This document shows, piece after piece, positions 1 to 11,169 of a DNA stretch of 64,000 nt (within the stretch, counting starts at the first letter, position 1; each line of letters starts with the position of its first letter). A model generated the notes under the pieces. That model did no database searches. It saw only the letters and a list, made by a program, of their open reading frames with translations, and was not told the origin of the DNA. Origin of the DNA: Hofstenia miamia (taxonomy: Eukaryota; Xenacoelomorpha; Acoela); the NCBI GenBank assembly GCA_004352715.1, contig SCFE01000090.1:62001-126000 (forward strand), read 5' to 3'. The position numbers and the translations under genes are program-made.

Positions 1-320
1 TGAGGTCACAAAAATTCGGGACATGGAGATTTTGCGTCAAAAAACAAAATAAAAAAATAATAAGCGTTATTAGTTATATCTCAATAACATATTTAACAAA
101 TGTTATATAGAACATATAAAAATAACGTTATACAGATAAATAAAATTACTCGATCATTCCTCGCCACACACTTAATCTCTTCGAGAATCCTAATATAAAT
201 TGTTTGTTTAGCAAATTCTATTTTAGCAGTTTCTTGAATATTTTGATATTGGAAGCATTACTTATTTATGCATTCAATTTATTCCACATGCTTAACGTGC
301 TAACTACAAATGAGTCTTGA
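1..320. other. AT-rich flank, no gene seen
   Basis: I see no coding or repeat signature here. The reverse transcriptase remnant on the minus strand ends at about 320. Confidence 0.4.
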
Positions 321-1950
321 TAAGCTATGCACTTAATTTTCTCAACATTGATAAAGATGTGAAAGCGTTATAGCAAGCCATTATTTTGTCTAGAAACCTT
401 GAGAAAAACAAACGATTGAAGGGTGAGATGTTTCTTGAGATGACAAACAGACGACCTGACAAAACTATTACAGGGAGTAGAGTGGGAATTCCAGAATGCT
501 CAAAATCAAATTGATCAATGTCCAGATTGCGAGTCAGTAAAAGATTGAACAGGAGATCACCGGCATGAAAGTGAAGCACGTTTCTGGAATCTTTCTATTG
601 AGTGGAACAATGCAAGAGACGACCACCAACAGGGAGAAGCACAGAGAAGAATGGCACAAGGAATGTACTTTAGCAACAATCTTTTCAAAGCAGATGAGGT
701 ATTGAAGGGAATACTACGAAAGAAGGCAAAGAGTGAGGAATTAACTTTAGGGAGACGCAAAGACACATGTCCAGTCCAATTTAAGTTGGCAGCAAGTTGA
801 ACTTCAAGATGAATATGATGGGGAGGAAAATTCACTTGGAAAGGTTGATATATNNNNNNNNNNNNNNNNNNNNNNNNNNNNNNNNNNNNNNNNNNNNNNN
901 NNNNNNNNNNNNNNNNNNNNNNNNNNNNNNNNNNNNNNNNNNNNNNNNNNNNNNNNNNNNNNNNNNNNNNNNNNNNNNNNNNNNNNNNNNNNNNNNNNNN
1001 NNNNNNNNNNNNNNNNNNNNNNNNNNNNNNNNNNNNNNNNNNAGTGGTAGACACTGAAAAGGAGATGGCACAAGTCTTGGTAGGACTAAAACAAGATGGT
1101 TGACAGAAGACCAAATAGACAACAGATAACGCCAAAAATCGAAGTGTCATCGATATACAGTAAGCAGGCCGAGTTGAGAAAAGATTGAGGGAGGTTGTTA
1201 CTGGTAACAAGAAAGAAAAGAACAGTAAACACAGAACCTTGAGGGGCGCCACTAGCCACAAGAGCAGGTGAAGAGATAGATTATTGATATCTCCACATTG
1301 ATGCTGATGAAATCAGCATCAAAGCTAAATAAACAAAACTCATCAAGAAGAATACAATGAGGGAGTCGATCAAAATCTTTAGAAATCTCAAGAAAAATAA
1401 TGCAACCAGGATCATTACGACCGGAGGAAGATAGCAGTTTTATATCAGAGTGAGCAAGTTGGTGATGGTAGAACGACTTGGAAGGTTTCCATGTTGAGAA
1501 GAGGAGATGAAATGACGAATTTTTGGTAACGAATGAAAGATAAGGATAAAAAGATGATTGATAATAGAAAAAGAATAGCTATTGTACGGAAGAGGTGATC
1601 AGAGAGGAGGTGAGTTGGTTAGATTTTACAGTGCGGAGATCCAAGTAGTTTTGCAACAAAGTAGACAACGTTTAGAGGAGCAAATGAATTTGAATAGATG
1701 CTTTAAATAGATTCAAGGAGTTGAGGAAGTTTCATAAATTGCAAAGGAGGAAACGCCATTAGGATGGCAAGGACCGACAGCTTGCAAAACTTGTGCATGA
1801 GAGAAATGTAGCGGGTGTTACAAGCAATATCGCAAAAACGAATGAATGGGGATGCAGGAGGTGGACCAGGGCAAAAAGAGACTGAATCAGAGCAATTAGA
1901 GGCAAAGAGATGTTTCGATTTCAAATTGGGGAAGTCATGCTTCGAATTAA
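320..1950 (-). pseudogene. Decayed LINE reverse transcriptase fragment
   Basis: Minus-strand remnant of a non-LTR retrotransposon ORF2. Reading from 1,950 downwards, frames with stops and shifts show a pre-RT stretch (1,703-1,924), an RT motif A block reading PGCIIFLEISKDFDRLPHC at about 1,350-1,410, a motif B block GAPQGSVFTVLFFLV at about 1,200-1,250, and a motif C block LLYIDDTSIF near 1,140-1,170. Past the gap, a connection-region stretch includes NLNWTGHVS, and FQKRA follows at about 560-610. This block order is the standard order of LINE RT. A 189-N gap (854-1,042) interrupts it. Clade is not assigned. It is clearly not a functional gene. Confidence 0.7.
854..1042. other. Assembly gap (189 N)
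   Basis: Run of N inside the minus-strand RT remnant. The coding blocks on the two sides are in the order expected for one element. Confidence 0.99.
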
Positions 1951-1989
1951 GGGAACGTAAGAATGAATAAAAGTCTTGAATTGAACTAG

Positions 1990-2420
1990 ATGAAAGCTAG
2001 ACATAGAGAGATTTTGTCAAGTTTCATGAAGATGATAACACCTTGTGTGAGAGAAGAAAGTTTCAAAGAATCAGAAAAACCAAACTGCTATTTCCACTCT
2101 GATCATAATGATCCTGGTTGCATTATCTTTTTGACATTTCTAAAGCTTTCGATCACCCCCCCCATTCTATTCTTCTTGACAAATTAAGTTTATTTGGTTT
2201 TGGTGCTGATTTAATCGAACGTTTCCAGTCATAAATGTCCAATCGTCGCCAGTGTGCCAAAATCAAATCGTCTTATTTATTCTGCTGCTTTTGTCACTAG
2301 TTGTGCTCTCTCTTCAAGGTTCTGTGTTTGCTGTTCTCTTCTTTATCGTTGCTATCAATGACCTACCTCAATCTGTCCTCTACTCCCCCTGTCTACTGTA
2401 TGTCGATGTAAGAGACGAGA
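1990..2420 (+). pseudogene. LINE reverse transcriptase fragment (inverted relative)
   Basis: Plus-strand RT remnant closely related to the minus-strand copy at 0.3-1.95 kb. The frames read DISKAFDHPPHSILLDKL (RT motif A) at about 2,135-2,190, then SLQGSVFAVLFFIVAINDL (motif B), then LLYVDV in place of the usual YxDD motif near 2,395. Both copies share the lead-in NDPGCII before motif A. Frameshifts and a stop after FQS make it non-functional. It stops soon after motif C. Confidence 0.65.
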
Positions 2421-2942
2421 AATAGAAAGGGAGGGAAACACGTAATGTACTACAACGAGGAATAAATGAAGATATCGCTTGAAGTGAGAGGCACCAGTCA
2501 TCAGCAGTGAAATAATCCTTAAATGTGGGGAGTGAATAAGAAAGAGCAGCATTATCTGATATAAAGTCATTGTCAGATCGAGCATATTGAGGCGTATCCA
2601 GGTAAATATTCACGTGGATCTAGTAGGCTATACAACCTTATGACACTTCCATTGTGTGATTTTAGACTAATCAGCGATTCCACAGTATTGTTAACACCCA
2701 AGGCAAAATTTCAAATTTTATTTTTGACACCAAAACTTATAGAAATGACTTCTTATAGGTCCAAATGATTGAAATTTTACAAATTTTAGTTTGTGTGCAA
2801 GGAATATCAATATCCTGTGCTCTTTCAACAGAAGCACCTACTTTTAATTATTTCGGGGGAAAAAAAGAATTAAGCTAAGTTTAGCTTATTTTCAGATGTT
2901 GCATGCAAAGAGAAGGCTATTTTTGTGCAAAAACCTTAGATC
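2421..2942. other. No gene recognised
   Basis: Only short ORFs. A minus-strand ORF at 2,380-2,613 has no family I recognise and could be further LINE debris. Confidence 0.3.
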
Positions 2943-3942
2943 NNNNNNNNNNNNNNNNNNNNNNNNNNNNNNNNNNNNNNNNNNNNNNNNNNNNNNNNNN
3001 NNNNNNNNNNNNNNNNNNNNNNNNNNNNNNNNNNNNNNNNNNNNNNNNNNNNNNNNNNNNNNNNNNNNNNNNNNNNNNNNNNNNNNNNNNNNNNNNNNNN
3101 NNNNNNNNNNNNNNNNNNNNNNNNNNNNNNNNNNNNNNNNNNNNNNNNNNNNNNNNNNNNNNNNNNNNNNNNNNNNNNNNNNNNNNNNNNNNNNNNNNNN
3201 NNNNNNNNNNNNNNNNNNNNNNNNNNNNNNNNNNNNNNNNNNNNNNNNNNNNNNNNNNNNNNNNNNNNNNNNNNNNNNNNNNNNNNNNNNNNNNNNNNNN
3301 NNNNNNNNNNNNNNNNNNNNNNNNNNNNNNNNNNNNNNNNNNNNNNNNNNNNNNNNNNNNNNNNNNNNNNNNNNNNNNNNNNNNNNNNNNNNNNNNNNNN
3401 NNNNNNNNNNNNNNNNNNNNNNNNNNNNNNNNNNNNNNNNNNNNNNNNNNNNNNNNNNNNNNNNNNNNNNNNNNNNNNNNNNNNNNNNNNNNNNNNNNNN
3501 NNNNNNNNNNNNNNNNNNNNNNNNNNNNNNNNNNNNNNNNNNNNNNNNNNNNNNNNNNNNNNNNNNNNNNNNNNNNNNNNNNNNNNNNNNNNNNNNNNNN
3601 NNNNNNNNNNNNNNNNNNNNNNNNNNNNNNNNNNNNNNNNNNNNNNNNNNNNNNNNNNNNNNNNNNNNNNNNNNNNNNNNNNNNNNNNNNNNNNNNNNNN
3701 NNNNNNNNNNNNNNNNNNNNNNNNNNNNNNNNNNNNNNNNNNNNNNNNNNNNNNNNNNNNNNNNNNNNNNNNNNNNNNNNNNNNNNNNNNNNNNNNNNNN
3801 NNNNNNNNNNNNNNNNNNNNNNNNNNNNNNNNNNNNNNNNNNNNNNNNNNNNNNNNNNNNNNNNNNNNNNNNNNNNNNNNNNNNNNNNNNNNNNNNNNNN
3901 NNNNNNNNNNNNNNNNNNNNNNNNNNNNNNNNNNNNNNNNNN
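2943..3942. other. Assembly gap (1,000 N)
   Basis: Exactly 1,000 N, so the length is probably a placeholder rather than a measurement. The 5' end of the LINE starting near 4.0 kb may lie inside. Confidence 0.99.
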
Positions 3943-4043
3943 TAAACGTTTTACTACTACTATATATATATTTAACGTAACTACTAGATTTATAATTTTG
4001 ACCATTGTTATTACACAGATTAAATTAGGCTTCTAGTATTGGA

Positions 4044-4829
4044 ATGGTTGGCGGACGGAGTCGGGCAGGCTCCACCTCTATCTCTGGGACGAAATGGAAG
4101 TGTGGCAAATGCAACACCGCAGTGCAATCGTATGTGCAATGTGACGAGTGCGAGTGCTGGTTTCATGCGCCTTGTGTGGACCTCAATGACGTGTAACTTC
4201 AAATGCTGAACACGCTAACTACTACCTGCTGGTTTTGTAAGCCTTGTTATGATAAGCGTCAAAACAGGTCAGTGATTGTATCCCTTTCGAATACTGTTGA
4301 AAAATTAAGCAAGAAGTTAGAGATTTTTGAGGAAACGGTTAAATCAGTAGATAAGATTCCAACCCTGCCTAATGTTTTACCTCAGTCAAAACTTTCTGAA
4401 GACGATTCTTTTAAATACCGTTTAAAAATTATTGGCGTAAAAGAAAGCTCAAAGCGGTTTCAAGACGCTAGACAGTGGGAAGACAAGGAGGCAATCGAGA
4501 CTATTGTTAACAAGTTAGACGTACCAAATGCTGTTTTAAAAGATTGCTATAGACTTGGTAAATTTGCCAATGATAAAACGCGGCCAATTATTGCTACTTT
4601 CTCATCTGTCTGGGATGCTAGGCTAATTCGTACAAAGGCAATCCAAAACAACTTATACAAATCTGATTCTGTATTAGTTTTAGCTGATCTTTCGCCAGGT
4701 GATCGTGACATTGAAAAGAAAATTCTTGCCAAGAGAAACGAATTGATCCAGAATGGTATAGTCAAATCAAGAATGAAAATAAGGAACCTTAAACTGTTTG
4801 TTGATAACGAGGAAGTCAAAATGAACTGA
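4044..4829 (+). pseudogene. LINE ORF1 with PHD finger, one internal stop
   Basis: The frame opened by ATG at 4,044 carries a Cys4-His-Cys3 PHD pattern: CGKC, then CDEC, FHAPC, and CWFCKPC. A TAA at 4,194 falls between the first three ligand pairs and the last. The frame then stays open to 4,829. After the finger comes a likely coiled coil (about residues 78-98, LSNTVEKLSKKLEIFEETVK). A folded domain follows, with VLADLSPGDRDIEKKILAKR, resembling the RNA-binding region of LINE ORF1 proteins. In the family this protein would package element RNA. The stop is a single-codon lesion: either recent decay, or a source copy lacks it. ORF2 starts 15 bases downstream. Confidence 0.75.
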
Positions 4830-4844
4830 CTATATATTAATAAT

Positions 4845-7446
4845 ATGAAACTTTATTTACAGAATGCTAGAAGTTTGTTATCGATAAATAAAAGAATGAT
4901 GTTTAATAAGCAGATTACTCTGTTTGATCCTGATATAGTCTGTGTTACTGAAACCTGGTTGGATGAAGTACCCAAGGACAATTTTTTACTTAATGAAAAC
5001 TATTTAGTAGCCGCTTCATCGATTAGAAAGAAGAAGGAACATGGTGGAACACTTATACTCTGCAAGCAGGATTGTGCTTTTATTCCTATTGCTACCAAGT
5101 ATAGTTTTCCGTCCGCTATTTTGTTGCCTGAGGTATTTTTAGTTGTTATATGTATATATAACTCTCCAGCTGGAAGTGAGTACAGAACTGATTCCCTTTC
5201 TCTTATTGACGCAGTAAATTCTATTATTTCTGAGCATAGTGAAGCTAAATTTGCTATTTGCGGTGATTTTAATATGCCTGATGTTGACTGGAGTGCCTAT
5301 GATGCGACTACTGCCGATTCAGCTAATATTATATCTTTCTTTCTTGACAAAAACATGGAGCAGTTAATTGAAGTGCCTACTCATAAGGATGGGAATATAC
5401 TTGATCTTATTTTTACTAATGCTAATATTTCGGTTCAGGAACCGCTTCATAAGGTTGATTTCTCAGATCATTTGGGCATTATATTCAGTATTAGTTTAGA
5501 TATGTCGGTGAAAAACCAAGATATAGACTATCCTCCTTTGAAGCGTCTGCCTGTTAGTGCGTATGAATATGTTCTGTTTGATTTGTGCTCTACAGCATGT
5601 TACTCAGTTTATGATGACAACTTTGCTGTCTGGTGGCTGAGCAACCTCCGTAATGCAATTGGACAGCATTTGGCAGTTATTCGTAGGAAACGGCAGTACT
5701 ATCCTTATTTTTATTCTTCACATACAATGCATCTGCTGAACAAGTTACACACAGCAGAACGGCACTTGGATAAGCATTGGACCAATTGGTATTATGGTCT
5801 AGTTAGCCGCCTCAAAAAAGAGTCCTCCGAATCTATTGAGCTAGATACGGTTTTATTTTTAGACTCTTTTACAAATAGTCAAAATGGTATGACAGCCTGC
5901 TACAAACTACTGAAAACCATTAATAAATCAAATTGTATACCTAAAGTAATGAAACTGGGCAATTCTAAATTCCATACTAGCTTTGCTATAGCAACTGCTT
6001 TCAACTTACATTTCAGCAGCGTCTTTAATGATTTACAGGGCAATTATGACGATTTTTCTGACGGTGAGCTAAATTTTATAGGTATTACTCCTATGGATGT
6101 GAAAACTGCGTTAAGAAGATCTTCACTCGGCACTGGCTTAGATTTGGTTCCCGGTGCTTTTCTTAGGTATTCTGCGGATCTGTTATTTTCTGATGTTTTT
6201 GAGTGTATGCTCAACGTGTGTGAATATCCTCAAAATTGGAAGAACACCTATATTAGTCGTATTTTCAAGTCAGGTGATATTTTGGATATTGCGTGTTACC
6301 GCCCGATCAGTATACTTTCTAAATTATTAACATTTGTATCCGAAAAGTTATCTCATCAAAAATAATGGTGGTTTGTACGTAAAAGATCGTGGCTGCAACT
6401 CTTATTATTTTTTCATGAAATTTATAAGAACCTTGGTGTAAACGATATGTTTGCTCTGTACCTGGATTTTAGTAAGGCATTCGATAAAGTTCCGCATCAC
6501 ATTTTGTTGGACAAACTACGCATATTTGGCATTGGTGGCAAGTTATTGAAACTTCTGGCGTCGTACCTTACATCTCGTAAACAATGTGTAAAAATAAATG
6601 GTGTCTTCTCGGACTTCGTTGATGTAAAGAGCGGGGTGCCTCAGGGCTCTATTTTAGGCCCTCTGCTTTTTGTTATTTTTATTAATGACTTTCCTGAGTG
6701 TTGTTTAGATTCTCACATGTTTTTATTTGCGGACGACAGTAAGTTACAGTCTATGAGTGTTTCAGACTTGCAAAAGGATTATGAGCGTTGCATTGCTTGG
6801 GCCTGAGAACGGAATGACCTTTAATATTGACAAAACTGTGTTTATACATTTTTCTAACAAGCATATTATGCCTACGCCCTATTATCTATTGCATGAAAAT
6901 ATTGTTATTGCTGATAGGAGAGAAGCAAAAGACCTGGGTGTTATTGTAACTAACAATCTAAAGTGGAGTAGCCATATATCACACAAATTAAAAAAGTGTT
7001 ACAGCTTGTTTTTCTCCCTTAAACGTTCTATCCCTTTTTCTACTCCTATGCATATTAAGATCAGAGTAATCAAATGTTATGTTCTTTCTTCCTTACTTTA
7101 CTGTTGTTCGTTATGGACACCTAATCAGACTGAAACAAACAAATTAAATTCCTTTCTATCACGCATTACCAAATGGATTACTTCAGGTACATATAAGGAA
7201 AGGCTAATGAAATGTAGTTTACTTCCTATTGACATGCAAATTGAATATCATGATTTGTGTTTACTTAATGGTCTTGTATCTGGGAACAAAGATTTTCCTA
7301 TCTGGAATTATGTGACCCTACGGTATAATGTTCGCCGTGGTTTGCGTAACGAAGATTTACCTCAATTTTATATTTCTAGGACTAAACGAAAAGCCACTGA
7401 CAACTGGTTCTTCACTAGATGCGTCAAGGCAGCATTCATAACTTAA
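4845..7446 (+). pseudogene. LINE ORF2: endonuclease and reverse transcriptase, frameshifted
   Basis: Starts MKLYLQNARSL. The N-terminal endonuclease/exonuclease/phosphatase domain shows NARSL, VTETWL, GDFNMPDVDW and SDHLGI, the usual metal-binding and catalytic positions. The frame ends at 6,365 after ACYRPISIL. It resumes in another frame from about 6,390 with RKRSW and FHEIYKN, then RT motif A (LYLDFSKAFDKVPHHILLDK), motif B (GVPQGSILGPLLF) and motif C (FADD rather than YADD). A second shift near 6,790 leads to the thumb/connection part, 6,800-7,446. At the first break the spacing is shorter than usual, suggesting a small deletion as well as a shift. Role in family: target nicking and target-primed reverse transcription. 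Confidence 0.85.
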
Positions 7447-7502
7447 CTTAAAGTGTTTCTTGCTCAACGTTTCAGAGATTCTAAACTTTTCTTGTACTTT
7501 TG

Positions 7503-7533
7503 TACTACTACTACTACTACTACTAAAGCCCTT

Positions 7534-7596
<63 letters not shown>
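7503..7596 (+). repeat. (TAC)n microsatellite, LINE 3' tail
   Basis: Two TAC runs, 7,503-7,524 and about 7,534-7,596, follow the ORF2 stop by roughly 55 bases. Simple-repeat tails of this kind are usual for CR1/L2-type LINEs. Confidence 0.85.
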
Positions 7597-8922
7597 CCGT
7601 TTTGAAATAAAATTCATCTGCCTTTTTGGTTATGCGACTGAACGGTTAAGAAACAGGTTACTAGGTGCCTCTAAATCCACACATGAAAAACTGCTAAGGA
7701 TATTTCCCAACCGCATCCTTCGAACTCAACATTTGTAAATTTCATAATTAGCATGTGAATAATTTTTCACATTAGCAAGACATTATTTCTATTTAAAAAA
7801 AAATCTAAGTACCTCTTAATATTTGTATAGTCAAATATTAATGTGTTATTATTATTATTGTTCCTCTATACATAATTTTTTGCGAAAACAACTACAGTTG
7901 AAGGAGTTCTCGCAACGGAACAGCCCAAATAAATTCACAGAATATTACTGTGGTAATTTTTGCTGCAAAATTTAATGACTACCTTTAAACCACCTTTAGT
8001 TCGAGGTTTAGTTGGCATACTTTAAATATAGAGATTTTTGTTTTGATGATCATGAAAACAAATAACATGAATGGTATGTTAATACTAATGTAATAATAAA
8101 GTATCATAAAAAATTTCATTTGCTTATTTTTTTAATTGTATTCCTTAAATCTTTCATACTAAGCTGTCTACTAACTAAGCAACAAATCTTTTTCTTCAAA
8201 CTTGAAGTTCATACACACGCTATTATTATTCAGGATTTCAAAAATGTCATGTCAATCAATCAGTCTTTTCGGTTGAAAAACTATAAACGATGGGGTCGAA
8301 TGTAAGAATACTATTTTTGTTTACACGATTTAGAATAAATTAATGATTCGTTATGCAAATTGAAATTTTACTTAAGAATATATGTACATATTTCGGGAAT
8401 TCGAATCATTTGTGATAATGAATGGTTTCAAAGTTTATGACAATCGATGCAATGGGTCTATTTCGAAGTATGCACAGATTCTAATTTAGGAATATGTAAA
8501 AATTAGTTTATATAGAATAAATAATTTTTTTTCAATTTAAGTTCGAAATTATTTATTTGAAAGCTAACCAAATTGCACGTTAAAAATAGATAAAATATAT
8601 AAAATAAAGACGAAGGTTCTGTTAAGCTTGTGTGGCCACCAGAACGCTCCAAGACCAAAAAGGAGAAGCTGTTAGTAAAAAGAAGTATTAATGGTCACAG
8701 TAAAAGGTGCTCGGGTCAAAGTTGAATAGTTAGAATAAAAGTCAGTTAAGGAGGTATAATGGAAAATCTTTAAGTAAAACGAGTATAAATCAGAAATAGT
8801 GAGTATGATGAGAATTGAGCTTAGTCTTGCATATGAATTGGAGAAGTTTTGTATATGTTCGTGGATTATTGATTAGATTATCCAAAGCTTGGAATTAGAT
8901 GTTTTCCTCTTTACACGTTATA
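7597..8922. other. No gene recognised
   Basis: AT-rich, short ORFs only, no paired termini or coding motif I could identify. Confidence 0.4.

Positions 8923-8956
<34 letters not shown>
8923..8956. repeat. (AAT)n tract at 5' junction of R4/Dong-like LINE
   Basis: Uninterrupted AAT run directly before LINE coding sequence. A matching TAA run closes the element at 10,725-10,751. Confidence 0.9.
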
Positions 8957-10724
8957 GACAGAAAGCAATGCATGGAGAATACTGGAGGAACACAGAAAAG
9001 TGTGACAGAGAAGAGAGCAACAAGTGGTTAAAGAAGGCAGGACTGAAGAGAGAAACAGAAGCACTGATAATGGCAGCACAGGAGCAAGCAATAAGAACAA
9101 ACTGGGTGAAGAAGCATATAGACAAAGGAGTAGAAGTAAGTGATAAGTGTAGGCTATGTAAGAAAGAGGCGGAGACAGTAGATCATCTGATAGCAGGGTG
9201 TGAGAAGTTGGCACAGAATGAGTATAAGTTCAGGCATGACAAGGTGGGAAGAATGNNNNNNNNNNNNNNNNNNNNNNNNNNNNNNNNNNNNNNNNNNNNN
9301 NNNNNNNNNNNNNNNNNNNNNNNNNNNNNNNNNNNNNNNNNNNNNNNNNNNNNNNNNNNNNNNNNNNNNNNNNNNNNNNNNNNNNNNNNNNNNNNNNNNN
9401 NNNNNNNNNNNNNNNNNNNNNNNNNNNNNNNNNNNNNNNNNNNNNNNNNNNNNNNNNNNNNNNNNNNNNNNNNNNNNNNNNNNNNNNNNNNNNNNNNNNN
9501 NNNNNNNNNNNNNNNNNNNNNNNNNNNNNNNNNNNNNNNNNNNNNNNNNNNNNNNNNNNNNNNNNNNNNNNNNNNNNNNNNNNNNNNNNNNNNNNNNNNN
9601 NNNNNNNNNNNNNNNNNNNNNNNNNNNNNNNNNNNNNNNNNNNNNNNNNNNNNNNNNNNNNNNNNNNNNNNNNNNNNNNNNNNNNNNNNNNNNNNNNNNN
9701 NNNNNNNNNNNNNNNNNNNNNNNNNNNNNNNNNNNNNNNNNNNNNNNNNNNNNNNNNNNNNNNNNNNNNNNNNNNNNNNNNNNNNNNNNNNNNNNNNNNN
9801 NNNNNNNNNNNNNNNNNNNNNNNNNNNNNNNNNNNNNNNNNNNNNNNNNNNNNNNNNNNNNNNNNNNNNNNNNNNNNNNNNNNNNNNNNNNNNNNNNNNN
9901 NNNNNNNNNNNNNNNNNNNNNNNNNNNNNNNNNNNNNNNNNNNNNNNNNNNNNNNNNNNNNNNNNNNNNNNNNNNNNNNNNNNNNNNNNNNNNNNNNNNN
10001 NNNNNNNNNNNNNNNNNNNNNNNNNNNNNNNNNNNNNNNNNNNNNNNNNNNNNNNNNNNNNNNNNNNNNNNNNNNNNNNNNNNNNNNNNNNNNNNNNNNN
10101 NNNNNNNNNNNNNNNNNNNNNNNNNNNNNNNNNNNNNNNNNNNNNNNNNNNNNNNNNNNNNNNNNNNNNNNNNNNNNNNNNNNNNNNNNNNNNNNNNNNN
10201 NNNNNNNNNNNNNNNNNNNNNNNNNNNNNNNNNNNNNNNNNNNNNNNNNNNNNNNAAAGCAGGAGACAAGTGGTATGAGCACAAGCCACTGGGTGTCATA
10301 GAAAATGAGAAGGTTAAGATACTGTGGGACTTCAACATACAGACAAGCAAGGTGATAGAAGCACGGAGGCCAGACATAGTAGTGGTAGACAAAGAGAAAA
10401 GATTAGGAACAGTGATAGACATAGCAGTACCAAAGGACAGAAATGTAGAAAGCAAGAAGAAAGAGAAGATAGACAAGTACAGAGAGTTGGCAGAGGAAAT
10501 AGAAAGGCTGTGGAAGTTAAAGAAGGTTGAAGTAGTCCCGGTAGCAGTAAGTAAGAAGCATAAGAGATACTTGGAGGAGTTAGGAGTACCAAAGTGGGGA
10601 GGAGCGGTAGCACAGAAGGCAGCATTGTTAGGAACAGCTAGAGTCCTGAGGAAAGCTCTCAGACTCCCTGGGAACTGGTGAGTTCCCCGAGCTGAGAAGA
10701 ATACCAGCATGAAGCTGTGAGAAG
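8957..10724 (+). mobile_element. 3' fragment of R4/Dong-type LINE (zinc knuckle and restriction-like endonuclease)
   Basis: One open frame begins inside the TAA tract and ends at TGA 10,679-10,681, interrupted only by a 1,000-N gap. Before the gap lies a CCHC knuckle: CRLCKKEAETVDHLIAGC. After the gap comes WYEHKPLG, then RRPDIVVVDK and VIDIAVP, a PD-(D/E)xK endonuclease pattern, then KYRELAEEIERLWKL. A C-terminal knuckle plus restriction-like nuclease is the hallmark of R2/R4/NeSL-type LINEs. Dong in this group is known to insert into TAA repeats, which matches the flanking tracts. The RT itself is missing, as expected for 5' truncation on insertion. The protein frame is intact where visible, so the copy may be recent. 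Confidence 0.75.
9256..10255. other. Assembly gap (1,000 N), probably far shorter
   Basis: Exactly 1,000 N. In related LINE proteins the zinc knuckle and the WYEH-containing segment are separated by only a few dozen residues, so the real gap is likely well under 200 bases. This is inference from family architecture. Confidence 0.9.
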
Positions 10725-10751
10725 TAATAATAATAATAATAATAATAATAA
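10725..10751. repeat. (TAA)n tract at 3' end of R4/Dong-like LINE
   Basis: TAA run after GAAG, 43 bases past the ORF stop. It pairs with the AAT tract at 8,923-8,956 as probable target sequence. Confidence 0.85.
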
Positions 10752-11090
10752 AAGACTTTATTCCCAATTACGTGCTAAAACAGGAAATCAGAGCACATTA
10801 AACAATATAAAAACAAAAAGGTACTGAGTACTTGGCAAGAGTTGAGGATCAGCAATAAAGATGAAAACACGAAGGGAAGGAGCAAGTAACATGCAGAAGT
10901 CCCCAAGGGAGTAACGGCAGAGGCGGTCGTCCAGAATTCGTCGTATTGAAGTTCTAAAACTGGCTGGGGAAGAGTAGGATCGAGATGATAAGATTTGATA
11001 AGGTAATTCACAAGCTTTATAATGCGGAAGAAGTAATTTTCTCTCGATGTCTGTTTTTTCGGATACTTCAGTTCAAATCAACACATTGAA
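10752..11090 (-). mobile_element. LINE 3' end fragment, minus strand
   Basis: On the minus strand, frames from about 11,040 to 10,775 read RENYFF, then NYLIKSYHLDPTLPQPV, resembling the post-RT C-terminus of CR1/L2-like LINE ORF2. It abuts the TAA tract, so two LINE 3' ends face each other at this microsatellite. Too short to assign a clade. Confidence 0.4.
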
Positions 11091-11169
11091 GAAGACCGTG
11101 ACAAAGAAGTAACAGCGCGACGTGATACATAGTTTGAAAGTGAAAATACAGTAATTCTAATTTCTAATG

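Larger units (their letters stand above)
4020..7600 (+). mobile_element. Nearly complete non-LTR retrotransposon (LINE)
   Basis: A two-ORF LINE: ORF1 with a PHD-type zinc finger (4,044-4,829), ORF2 with apurinic-type endonuclease and reverse transcriptase (4,845-7,446), and a 3' tail of (TAC)n to 7,596. The order ORF1, endonuclease, RT, microsatellite tail is typical of CR1/L2/Jockey-type LINEs. I do not assign the clade more closely. One stop in ORF1 and a few disruptions in ORF2 mean this copy is inactive but young. The 5' end is uncertain because a 1,000-N gap ends at 3,942. Confidence 0.8.

Noticed and set aside
2896-4036. ORFs of 349-377 codons across the 1,000-N gap
   Set aside because: Almost entirely N; no readable protein.
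7357-7738. ORFs with poly-Thr or poly-Val runs
   Set aside because: Produced by the (TAC)n LINE tail.
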